Origin: Gemmatimonadota bacterium
GTDB lineage: Bacteria > Gemmatimonadota > Gemmatimonadetes > Gemmatimonadales > GWC2-71-9
DNA: 11,477 bases
NCBI GenBank assembly: GCA_017889745.1
Contig: JAGGAG010000084.1
Span: 1-11,477, forward strand
Direction of reading: 5' to 3'
Shown here piece after piece: positions 6,470 through 11,477 of the stretch (position 1 is the first letter of the stretch; every line of letters begins with the position of its first letter). The position numbers and the translations under genes were made by a program. The notes under the pieces were generated by a model. It was not told the DNA's origin. It was given only the letters and a program-made list of their open reading frames with translations, and ran no database searches.

Positions 6470-6741
6470 TACACGAGACCCATCTGCTGGATGAACCTGT
6501 CGTACTCCGCCGCGTGGATCTTGCCGTTCTCGAGCAGCGGCTTGATTGCGGCGATGATTTCCTGGCGATTCCCCTCGATGCGACGCTCGCGCAGTTCACT
6601 GATCATCCGCGAGAAGCGGTGCTCGTATTCGTCGCGATCGAGTTCGCCGTTGGTGCGCATGTCGCTCAGGTGGGCCAGTTCCCGCGCCACGCGCGACGCG
6701 GCTACCGGCTTGGGGGGTTGGCCTTGCGAGTTGGACGTCAT
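6469..6741 (-). CDS. SHOCT-like mini-protein with two tandem hairpin motifs
   Basis: 90 residues with no signal peptide, no membrane segment and no cysteine. After a Pro-rich lead (GQPPKPVAA) there are two similar helix-turn-helix units: LSDMRTNGELDRDEYEHRF (25-43) and IKPLLENGKIHAAEYDRFI (66-84). Both have the pattern NG-x-(L/I)-x-x-x-EY, with the same N-to-E spacing (N31/E38, N72/E79). This resembles the SHOCT (short C-terminal) domain, which usually occurs once at the end of larger proteins and is thought to help oligomerisation. The start is well supported: AGGAG (6750-6754) lies 8 bases upstream of ATG 6741. Translation is coupled to the aldo/keto reductase by a TAATG junction. The function is unknown; a scaffold or regulator of the reductase is only a guess. 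Confidence 0.82.
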   Translation of the reverse strand: MTSNSQGQPPKPVAASRVARELAHLSDMRTNGELDRDEYEHRFSRMISELRERRIEGNRQEIIAAIKPLLENGKIHAAEYDRFIQQMGLV

Positions 6742-6749
6742 CGGCGCAT

Positions 6750-6754
6750 CTCCT
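6750..6754 (-). promoter_or_regulatory. Ribosome binding site AGGAG for the SHOCT-like gene
   Basis: AGGAG on the minus strand, 8 bases before ATG 6741. It is one of the few clear Shine-Dalgarno sites in the window and confirms that this short gene is translated from that codon. Confidence 0.75.
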
Positions 6755-6909
6755 GGGGACAGATGGGGGTGGTGCGATCCCGGGAATATAAGCCGTGATC
6801 CGCGCTCCGCTGGGCGGTCCGGGATGCGCTAGTATTGACATCAAGTCGACCGTTTCCGGGCCCGTTCCCGCTGGCGATCATCCCCGACCTTCCAGTCGAA
6901 AGCACGCAC
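6755..6909. promoter_or_regulatory. Divergent promoter gap between SHOCT-AKR and doxX-catE
   Basis: This gap must hold promoters for both units. On the minus strand, TATATT (6785-6790) is a good -10 match about 45 bases before the small gene, but no -35 is obvious. On the plus strand, a perfect TTGACA lies at 6835-6840, yet 17 bases on (6858-6863) is GGGCCC, not a -10. I therefore treat both as candidates only. Confidence 0.35.
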
Positions 6910-7329
6910 ATGGCTCGCAGCGATTCCCGGCACGACGCCGGCCTTGCCCTTCTCCGGATCATCGCCGGCTCGGTGTTCCTGGCGCATGGAGCGCAGAAGC
7001 TGTTCGTGTTCGGCCTGGCCGGCGTAACCGCCGCGTTTACCCAGATGGGCGCCCCGCTTCCGGCCATCACCGGCCCGCTCGTGGCATGCCTCGAGTTCTT
7101 CGGGGGGATCGCCCTGATCATCGGACTGCTGACGCGTCTGGTGGGGCTGGGACTCGCCATGGACATGCTTGGTGCCATCTTCATCGTGCACCTTGCCGGC
7201 GGGTTCTTCGTTCCCAAGGGCGTCGAGTTCGTGCTGATGCTGTTCGCCGCGGGCGCCACGCTCGCCCTCACCGGCGCAGGCGCGTTTTCCGTCGATGCCG
7301 CGCTGGCGCTTCGGCGGGCGGGGCCCTGA
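6910..7329 (+). CDS. doxX: DoxX/CatD-family membrane protein
   Basis: 139 residues, four predicted membrane helices: roughly 12-31 (LALLRIIAGSVFLAHGAQKL), 53-73, 77-98 and 103-121. The DoxX hallmark of small residues and HGAQKLF at the end of helix 1, followed by GLAGVTAAFTQMG, is clear. DoxX proteins sit in the cytoplasmic membrane, are linked to quinone or thiosulfate/sulfide redox chemistry, and often pair with dioxygenases. In Bacillus subtilis catD (DoxX type) is cotranscribed with catE; the same pair follows here, with 16 bases between stop and next start. ATG 6910 is chosen because helix 1 follows directly; the frame is open to TTG 6835, but that would add a Pro-rich lead overlapping a promoter-like TTGACA. 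No strong Shine-Dalgarno site is seen. Confidence 0.9.
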   Translation: MARSDSRHDAGLALLRIIAGSVFLAHGAQKLFVFGLAGVTAAFTQMGAPLPAITGPLVACLEFFGGIALIIGLLTRLVGLGLAMDMLGAIFIVHLAGGFFVPKGVEFVLMLFAAGATLALTGAGAFSVDAALALRRAGP

Positions 7330-7332
7330 GCC

Positions 7333-7338
7333 AGGGAG
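7333..7338 (+). promoter_or_regulatory. Ribosome binding site AGGGAG deciding the catE start
   Basis: AGGGAG lies 7 bases before ATG 7346 and just after the doxX stop. It decides the start against earlier in-frame starts near 7295 that would overlap doxX. Confidence 0.75.
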
Positions 7339-7345
7339 CGCGCCA

Positions 7346-8200
7346 ATGTCAAAGCAGCTGCCCGCGGCCACGCGACTCGGCCGGGTGCGCCTCCAGGTAT
7401 CCGACCTTGCCCGCTCGATCGCGTACTATGAGCAGGTGCTCGGATTCCGCGTCATCCAGCGTCGCGAGGGTGCGGCGTCGCTCGGCGCCCAGGGCACCGA
7501 CGTGCCGCTCATCGAACTGCATGAGATGCGGAGCGCCGCCCCGGTGCGGCGGCGCGGGCACCTCGGGCTCTTCCACTTTGCCATCCTGTTGCCCGACCGG
7601 CCCGCACTGGGCCGCCTGCTTCGGCACCTCGCGAGCATCGACGCGCCGATGGGCGCGTCCGACCACCTGGTGAGCGAGGCGCTGTACCTGCACGACCCGG
7701 ACGGGCTCGGGATCGAGGTCTACGCCGACCGTCCCAGGTCCACCTGGCAGCGCCAGGGTGGTGAGCTCGTCATGGATACGCGGCCGCTGGACATCGAAGG
7801 CGTGGTGGCCGCAGGTGGCGACCTTCCGTGGGCCGGCATGCCCGCGGGAACAGTCGTCGGCCACGTGCACTTGCACGTCGGGAACCTGGACGCGGCCGCG
7901 AACTTCTACCGCGACGCCCTCGGGCTCGAGCTCACCGTGTGGAGCTATCCCGGCGCGCTGTTCCTGGCCGCGGGAGGCTACCATCATCACCTGGGCGTCA
8001 ACACCTGGGCGGGCGAGGACGCACCCCGGCCGGGGGAGAACGACGCCCGCCTGCTTGAATGGGAGCTTGTCCTTCCCGACCCCGAGGAGGTCGAGCGCGC
8101 AGTCCGTCGCCTGGAGGGCGCCGGCCGACCGGTGACGCAGGCAGACGGTGGTGTTCGCGTCGACGACCCGTGGGGAACGACGCTGTTCCTGCGGAGCTGA
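7346..8200 (+). CDS. catE: Two-domain VOC protein, catechol-2,3-dioxygenase (CatE) type
   Basis: 284 residues with two vicinal-oxygen-chelate domains. Domain 1 (about 10-130): GRVRLQVSDLARSIAYYEQVLGF in outline, then LFHFAILLPDRPALG (H77), DHLVSEALYLHDPDG and GIEVYADRP (E124). Domain 2 (about 168-284): GTVVGHVHLHVGNLDAA (H173, H175, H177), FYRDALGLEL, AGGYHHHLGVNTWAG (H213-H215), LLEWELVLPD. The paired YHHHLGVNTW and ADRP signatures are those of Bacillus CatE/YfiE, an iron-dependent extradiol dioxygenase that opens catechols. Usual length is about 285, an exact fit. The domain 1 strand has R15 (RVRL) where many VOC domains have a metal-binding His. ATG 7346 is preceded by AGGGAG (7333-7338) with 7 bases of spacing. 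The substrate in this organism is unproven; glyoxalase or fosfomycin-type members share the fold but not these motifs. Confidence 0.9.
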   Translation: MSKQLPAATRLGRVRLQVSDLARSIAYYEQVLGFRVIQRREGAASLGAQGTDVPLIELHEMRSAAPVRRRGHLGLFHFAILLPDRPALGRLLRHLASIDAPMGASDHLVSEALYLHDPDGLGIEVYADRPRSTWQRQGGELVMDTRPLDIEGVVAAGGDLPWAGMPAGTVVGHVHLHVGNLDAAANFYRDALGLELTVWSYPGALFLAAGGYHHHLGVNTWAGEDAPRPGENDARLLEWELVLPDPEEVERAVRRLEGAGRPVTQADGGVRVDDPWGTTLFLRS

Positions 8201-8230
8201 CGGGTCGTCCGGTCCGGAAAACCGCGACGC

Positions 8231-8518
8231 TCAGCCGTCCAGGTCGCGCACCATCAGGTCGAGCGCCCCGCGGTTGATCCGCCAGTAGCTGGTCTGGCCT
8301 TCCTTGCGCTTGACGACGATACCCGACTCCACCAGCGCATCGCTGTGATGGCAGAGCAGCGCCAGGCTGATGCCGATCCCGGCGGCGACCTCCGTGCCGG
8401 TGGCCTCATCCTCGCGCTCTCGCAGGAAATCGACGATCCGGAGGCGCGTGGCTTCGCCCAGCGCCTTGAATGCGGCTGCGCGTTGTTCCGGAGTGAGCGA
8501 CGTGCGCGGCTTGGCCAT
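8231..8518 (-). CDS. ArsR-family winged-helix transcription regulator
   Basis: 95 residues. The core is LTPEQRAAAFKALGEATRL, then RIVDFLRE, the HTH EVAAGIGISLALLCHHSDAL (43-62) and the wing GIVVKRKEGQTSYWRIN. This is the classic ArsR/SmtB dimeric DNA-binding domain, full length. The metal-binding CVC motif of arsenic or cadmium sensors is absent. The only cysteine is C56, inside the recognition helix just before the conserved HH. The gene starts 18 bases after the old yellow enzyme stop on the same strand and is convergent with catE (30-base gap). By position it probably controls the reductase operon and perhaps the divergent dehydrogenase, with the palindrome at 9661-9673 as candidate operator. 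The signal it senses is unknown; reactive electrophiles are plausible. Confidence 0.9.
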   Translation of the reverse strand: MAKPRTSLTPEQRAAAFKALGEATRLRIVDFLREREDEATGTEVAAGIGISLALLCHHSDALVESGIVVKRKEGQTSYWRINRGALDLMVRDLDG

Positions 8519-8536
8519 GACCCAATCTACACCCGG

Positions 8537-9619
8537 CTACTCGGCCGCTCGCAGGTACTGCGGCGGCCACGCGGGGCGCGCGCCTAGCTGCCGCGCCGCA
8601 TGCAGGGGCCAGTAGGGATCCCGCAGCAGCTGCCGCGCCAGCAGCACGAGGTCGGCCCGGCCCGAGGCCACGATGTCGTTGGCCTGGATCGCCTCGGTGA
8701 TCAACCCGACGGCACCGGTGTGGATCCCTGCCTCCCGGCGAATCCGCGCGGCGAACTCCACCTGGTAACCCGGTCCCACCGGAATCTTCACGCCGGGCAC
8801 GAGGCCACCCGACGAACAGTCGATCAGGTCGACCCCGAGCAGCGCCAGGCGCCGTGCCAGTTCGATGGACTGCTCGATGTCCCACCCTCCCTCGGCCCAG
8901 TCCGTTGCGGAAATGCGCACGAACAGCGGCAGGTCCGGCGGCCACGTGCCGCGCACGGACTGCACCACCTCGCACAGGAGACGAATGCGGTTGTCGAACG
9001 TGCCGCCATACTCGTCCTCGCGGTAGTTGCTGAGGGGCGACAGGAACTCGTTCAGCAGGTAACCATGGGCCGCGTGGATCTCGATGACCTGGAAGCCCGC
9101 CGCGAGTGCGCGAGCGGCGGCGGCCTGGAACGCCTGGACCACGTCCCGGATGCCGGCGATGGTCAGTGCCTCGGGTGCCCGCTCACCGGCCCTGAACGGC
9201 ACCGTGCCCGGCGCCACGGTGGTCCAGCCCCCGACGTCGAGCGGCAGCTGCTGGCCGCCCTCCCAGGGCCGCGCCACGCTGGCCTTCCGCCCCGCATGGG
9301 CGAGCTGGATGCCCGCGACGGCGCCTTGCGCGCGGATCGCGTTCACGACGGCGGTGAGCCCCTTGATGTGCCCGTCCTGCCAGATGCCGAGGTCCTGTAC
9401 CGAGATCCTGCCGCCGGAGGTGACGGAGGTCGCCTCGGTGAAAACGAGCCCCGCCCCGCCAACTGCGCGGCTTCCGAGGTGTATGACATGCCAGTCACTG
9501 GCGGCGCCGTCAACGCTGGAGTACTGGCACATGGGGCTGACGACTACCCGGTTGCGCAACGTGAGCCCGCGAAGCGGAAAGGGTTCGAACAGCGGCGGCA
9601 GGGCAGGCACGGCGGTCAT
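8537..9619 (-). CDS. namA: NADPH:flavin ene-reductase, class III old yellow enzyme (NamA/YqjM type)
   Basis: 360 residues, an FMN-containing TIM barrel that reduces alpha,beta-unsaturated aldehydes, ketones, quinones or nitro compounds with NADPH. The opening LFEPFPLRGLTLRNRVVVSP is followed by the class III signature MCQY: C31 tunes the flavin and Y33 binds substrate. H182 and H185 in EIHAAHGYLL match the YqjM His pair; FLSPLSNYREDEYGG, NRIRLL and VRISATDW are typical; the end LLARQLLRDPYWPLHAA carries the arginines of the class III dimer interface. Two start codons are close: ATG 9625 and ATG 9619. GGGAG (9628-9632) is 8 bases from ATG 9619 but only 2 from 9625, so 9619 is preferred. The ArsR gene follows after 18 bases. 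With the dioxygenase and dehydrogenases nearby it suggests electrophile detoxification, as in the nemR-nemA-gloA locus of Escherichia coli. Confidence 0.95.
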   Translation of the reverse strand: MTAVPALPPLFEPFPLRGLTLRNRVVVSPMCQYSSVDGAASDWHVIHLGSRAVGGAGLVFTEATSVTSGGRISVQDLGIWQDGHIKGLTAVVNAIRAQGAVAGIQLAHAGRKASVARPWEGGQQLPLDVGGWTTVAPGTVPFRAGERAPEALTIAGIRDVVQAFQAAAARALAAGFQVIEIHAAHGYLLNEFLSPLSNYREDEYGGTFDNRIRLLCEVVQSVRGTWPPDLPLFVRISATDWAEGGWDIEQSIELARRLALLGVDLIDCSSGGLVPGVKIPVGPGYQVEFAARIRREAGIHTGAVGLITEAIQANDIVASGRADLVLLARQLLRDPYWPLHAARQLGARPAWPPQYLRAAE

Positions 9620-9627
9620 GGACATCG

Positions 9628-9632
9628 CTCCC
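9628..9632 (-). promoter_or_regulatory. Ribosome binding site GGGAG deciding the ene-reductase start
   Basis: GGGAG on the minus strand is 8 bases from ATG 9619 and only 2 from ATG 9625. The spacing favours the inner ATG, which shortens the protein by two residues. Confidence 0.65.
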
Positions 9633-9658
9633 GAGTCTGGGTTACCGGCACGGGTTCA

Positions 9659-9687
9659 ACTTAAACAGTTTAACAACTACTTGACAA
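9659..9687 (-). promoter_or_regulatory. Candidate promoter of the ene-reductase/arsR operon
   Basis: On the minus strand TTGTCA (9682-9687) is followed after 17 bases by TTAAGT (9659-9664), a strong -35 with a weak -10 (3/6). Transcription would begin near 9652, leaving a leader of about 30 bases before ATG 9619. On the plus strand TTGACA (9681-9686) overlaps it and could be the -35 of the dehydrogenase, with a poor -10 (CAGGTT, 9704-9709). The two promoters would share their -35 region. Confidence 0.4.
9661..9673. promoter_or_regulatory. 13-bp perfect palindrome TTAAACAGTTTAA, candidate operator
   Basis: TTAAAC-A-GTTTAA is a perfect 6-1-6 inverted repeat in an AT-rich patch of an otherwise GC-rich window. 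It lies in the divergent gap between the ene-reductase and the alcohol dehydrogenase, between the candidate -35 and -10 of the reductase promoter. Bound protein there would block transcription. The ArsR-family gene in the same operon is the natural candidate. The palindrome is seen; the binding is inferred. Confidence 0.55.
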
Positions 9688-9783
9688 TAGCCACGAGCAG
9701 CCGCAGGTTCATCGCGGACGCACGCGCGATCGCCACGCCAGCGGGCCGAATGGCCCACGGGCGCGCTCGGCATTGCTAACGAC

Positions 9784-9787
9784 GGAG
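9784..9787 (+). promoter_or_regulatory. Ribosome binding site GGAG for the alcohol dehydrogenase
   Basis: GGAG lies 6 bases before ATG 9794. It favours this start over TTG 9773, which would place the site inside the coding region. Confidence 0.65.
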
Positions 9788-9793
9788 CCACAC

Positions 9794-10891
9794 ATGACGG
9801 CAGCCACCTCTCCCGCGAGCGGGGCCGCACCCCGCATCGCCACCATCCCGGCACGGGGCTTCGCCGCCTTCGACGCGAAGTCGCCCCTCGGCCCCTTCAG
9901 CTTCGACCGGCGCTCGCCGGGGCCACGTGACGTCCAGATCGAGATCCTCTTCTGCGGCGTCTGCCACTCCGACCTTCACACGGTGAAGAGCGAGTGGCAG
10001 GGCACCACGTATCCGGTCGTCCCGGGTCACGAGATCCTCGGCAGGGTCGTCAGTGTCGGCGATCAGGTCACGAAGTTCAAGGCGGGCAACATCGCCGCAG
10101 TCGGCTGCATGGTGGACTCCTGCCGCACCTGTCCCGACTGCCGGGAGGGCCTGGAGCAGTACTGCCAGAACGGAGGGACATTCACGTACAACAGCAAGGA
10201 CAAGCTGCTCGGCGGCATGACCTATGGCGGCTATTCCACGAGCATCGTGGTCGACCAGGACTTCGTCCTGAGCGTGTCCAGCAGGCTCGACCCGGCCGGT
10301 GCCGCCCCGCTGCTGTGCGCCGGTATCACCACGTGGTCGCCGCTCAGGCACTGGAACGTGGGGCCCGGCAGCACGGTCGGCGTGGTCGGGCTGGGCGGGC
10401 TCGGGCACATGGGGGTGAAGCTCGCCCACGCACTCGGGGCGCACGTGGTGCTGTTCACCGGCTCACCCGGCAAGACGGCAGACGCCCGGCGTCTCGGGGC
10501 CGATGAGGTGGTGGTGACGCGCAACGCCGACGAGGTGGCGAAGCGGGCTGGCAGCCTCGATTTCATCCTGAACACCGTGTCGGCGCAGCACAACCTCGAC
10601 GTCTACCTCAACCTGCTCAAGCGCGATGGCACCATGTGCCTCGTCGGTGCGCCCGAGCACGCGCATCCCTCACCCAGCGTGAGCGAGCTGATCTTCAAGC
10701 GCCGCTCGCTGGCCGGCTCGCTCATCGGGGGAATCAGGGAGACGCAGGAGATGCTCGACTTCTGCGCCGAGCACGACATCGTGTCCGACGTGGAAGTGAT
10801 CCCGATGCAAAAGATCAACGAGGCCTACGAGCGGATGCTCAAGAGCGACGTGAAGTACCGCTTCGTGATCGACATGGCATCGATCAAGTAG
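9794..10891 (+). CDS. Zinc-dependent alcohol/aldehyde dehydrogenase, YahK/CAD type
   Basis: 365 residues, medium-chain dehydrogenase/reductase that interconverts aldehydes and primary alcohols in the cytoplasm. The catalytic zinc site is C57 (GVCHSD), H79-E80 (VPGHE) and C175 (LLCAGITTWSP); structural zinc is held by C110, C113, C116 and C124. The Rossmann motif GLGGLGHMGVKLA is followed by VVLFTGSPGK, whose Ser/Lys suggest NADPH rather than NADH. Overall pattern and length match the cinnamyl-alcohol-dehydrogenase-like branch (E. coli YahK, a broad aldehyde reductase). A small oddity is GNIAAVGC where relatives usually have GDxVGVGC. It starts 174 bases from the divergent ene-reductase and is probably co-regulated with it. 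The downstream hairpin at 10898-10923 ends the unit. Confidence 0.95.
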   Translation: MTAATSPASGAAPRIATIPARGFAAFDAKSPLGPFSFDRRSPGPRDVQIEILFCGVCHSDLHTVKSEWQGTTYPVVPGHEILGRVVSVGDQVTKFKAGNIAAVGCMVDSCRTCPDCREGLEQYCQNGGTFTYNSKDKLLGGMTYGGYSTSIVVDQDFVLSVSSRLDPAGAAPLLCAGITTWSPLRHWNVGPGSTVGVVGLGGLGHMGVKLAHALGAHVVLFTGSPGKTADARRLGADEVVVTRNADEVAKRAGSLDFILNTVSAQHNLDVYLNLLKRDGTMCLVGAPEHAHPSPSVSELIFKRRSLAGSLIGGIRETQEMLDFCAEHDIVSDVEVIPMQKINEAYERMLKSDVKYRFVIDMASIK

Positions 10892-10897
10892 CCCGAA

Positions 10898-10923
10898 CCG
10901 GGGGGGGTGCTTCCCTCCCCCGG
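10898..10923. terminator. Strong GC hairpin between convergent genes
   Basis: A 10-bp stem (10898-10907 with 10914-10923, one G-U pair as RNA) around a 6-base loop TGCTTC. It starts 7 bases after the dehydrogenase stop and is 35 bases after the stop of the convergent rhodanese gene. No T-run follows on either strand, so it is not a textbook intrinsic terminator, but its place between two convergent stops makes a two-way terminator or mRNA 3' end likely. Confidence 0.6.
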
Positions 10924-10957
10924 GGCCGGGCGAGGACCGTGCTCGACTGGACCGGGA

Positions 10958-11477
10958 TCAGGATGCGGCAGCGAGGGTGTCCGCCGCGTGCTCCACCGGA
11001 AGCCCTGCGGCAGCCCACTCCTGATACCCCCTGGACAAGTTCACGACGTTGGCCAGTCCGTGCGCCTGAAGCACGCTGGCGGCGATGGCCGACCTGGTGC
11101 CAGCCTGGCACTGCACGACGACCGGCCGGTCGCGCGGCACTTCGGCGAGTCGCTGAGCGAGATATCCCAGGGGAATGTTCGGTACGCCCGGCAGGTGTCC
11201 GGCCTCCCACTCCGCGCGACCCCGGACGTCGATCACGGCCACGGCGCCGCGCGCCATCTGCGCGCGGAGCTCAGCGGCAGAGACCTGCGGCACGGTGGCA
11301 AGTTCCCTCCCGCCCCGAACCCAGCCCGACACGGCGTCAGCCCCGAAGTAGCCAGCGAACCGGTCGAGGCCGATCATCGCAAGGTCCTTGGCGGCCTCGT
11401 CCACCTCGTGCGCGCCCCGGTCGCCGCCCGAGTCATCGACGATGAGGTAGAAATCCTGGTCGAACGGCGCCAGCCAG
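10958..11477 (-). CDS. Rhodanese-domain sulfur-transfer protein (MBL/persulfide dioxygenase type), N-terminus outside window
   Basis: 172 residues are visible and the frame stays open to the right edge. The first part (WLAPFDQDFYLIVDD ... DLAMIGLDRFAGYFGADAV) resembles the degenerate rhodanese-like segment that follows the metallo-beta-lactamase domain in persulfide dioxygenase/sulfurtransferase fusions such as CstB. Then comes a complete rhodanese domain: ELRAQMARGAVAVIDVRGRAEWEAGHLPGV in outline, VVVQCQAGTRSA with the active-site Cys in a CxxGxRS loop, and LSRGYQEWAAAGLPVE. Such enzymes move or oxidise persulfide sulfur in the cytoplasm. A GTG at 11404 could start a short protein of 148 residues, but meaningful homology continues upstream of it, so I treat the gene as partial. 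The presence of the MBL domain is inferred, not seen. Convergent with the dehydrogenase across a hairpin. Confidence 0.85.
   Translation of the reverse strand, partial: WLAPFDQDFYLIVDDSGGDRGAHEVDEAAKDLAMIGLDRFAGYFGADAVSGWVRGGRELATVPQVSAAELRAQMARGAVAVIDVRGRAEWEAGHLPGVPNIPLGYLAQRLAEVPRDRPVVVQCQAGTRSAIAASVLQAHGLANVVNLSRGYQEWAAAGLPVEHAADTLAAAS

Noticed and set aside
8208..8218. Palindrome TCCGG-T-CCGGA between catE and arsR, considered as a terminator
   Set aside because: The one-base loop is too short for a hairpin and no T-run follows. The 30-base convergent gap has no other clear terminator.
8600..9664. Plus-strand open frame of 354 codons
   Set aside because: It is antisense to the old yellow enzyme and low in complexity.
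11402..11404. GTG at 11404 as start of a short stand-alone rhodanese
   Set aside because: The frame continues upstream to the window edge with family-like sequence (FDQDFYLIVDD), so the gene is longer than the window shows.
1..11477. CRISPR arrays, tRNA or rRNA genes, insertion sequences, phage or toxin-antitoxin genes
   Set aside because: I looked for regular repeats, cloverleaf-type arms, transposase motifs and flanking inverted repeats and found none that hold up. The only long non-coding stretch is 1179-1678.

Overview
The window is GC-rich bacterial chromosome, roughly 65-70% G+C by eye, with densely packed genes and many overlapping start/stop codons. Several exported proteins have short signal peptides ending in an Ala-Gln cleavage site (SAQ, WAQ), a style common in Gemmatimonadota and related soil phyla. 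The phylum is an inference; no rRNA or other decisive marker is present. I support 14 protein genes, two of them cut by the window edges. I see no tRNA, rRNA, CRISPR array or insertion sequence.

Layout. On the minus strand at the left edge lies pyruvate kinase (1-1178, C-terminus cut off). Next comes a 500-bp non-coding stretch whose G+C falls to about 42-47% between 1381 and 1620. It carries a cluster of DnaA-box-like 9-mers and small repeats. From 5540 down to 1679 runs a minus-strand cluster, ispG-ccdA-tlpA-like-redoxin-secreted protein; the last four genes overlap their neighbours. From 6741 down to 5594 lies a small two-gene unit, a SHOCT-like mini-protein coupled to an aldo/keto reductase.

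From 6910 rightwards the window looks like an electrophile or quinone detoxification neighbourhood: doxX-catE (plus strand, resembling the Bacillus catDE pair), then convergently an ArsR regulator downstream of a class III old yellow enzyme (minus strand), then divergently a zinc alcohol/aldehyde dehydrogenase (plus strand). A perfect 13-bp palindrome in the OYE/ADH divergent gap is a plausible operator for the ArsR protein. At the right edge is the end of an MBL/rhodanese-type sulfur-transfer protein (minus strand), separated from the dehydrogenase by a strong GC hairpin that can serve both directions.

How they work together. CcdA would carry electrons from the cytoplasm across the membrane to the exported thioredoxin-like protein (CXXC). 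The two genes after it encode an exported peroxiredoxin-fold protein with no cysteine at all (Ser in place of the peroxidatic Cys) and an exported protein of unknown family with exactly two cysteines. The thioredoxin-like protein itself appears to have Ser at the usual cis-Pro position. This degenerate redox cassette is the most unusual thing in the window. The right half combines a dioxygenase, ene-reductase, aldo/keto reductase and alcohol dehydrogenase around one small regulator, consistent with clearing reactive carbonyls and quinones. The pyruvate kinase carries a motif pointing to potassium-independent activity.
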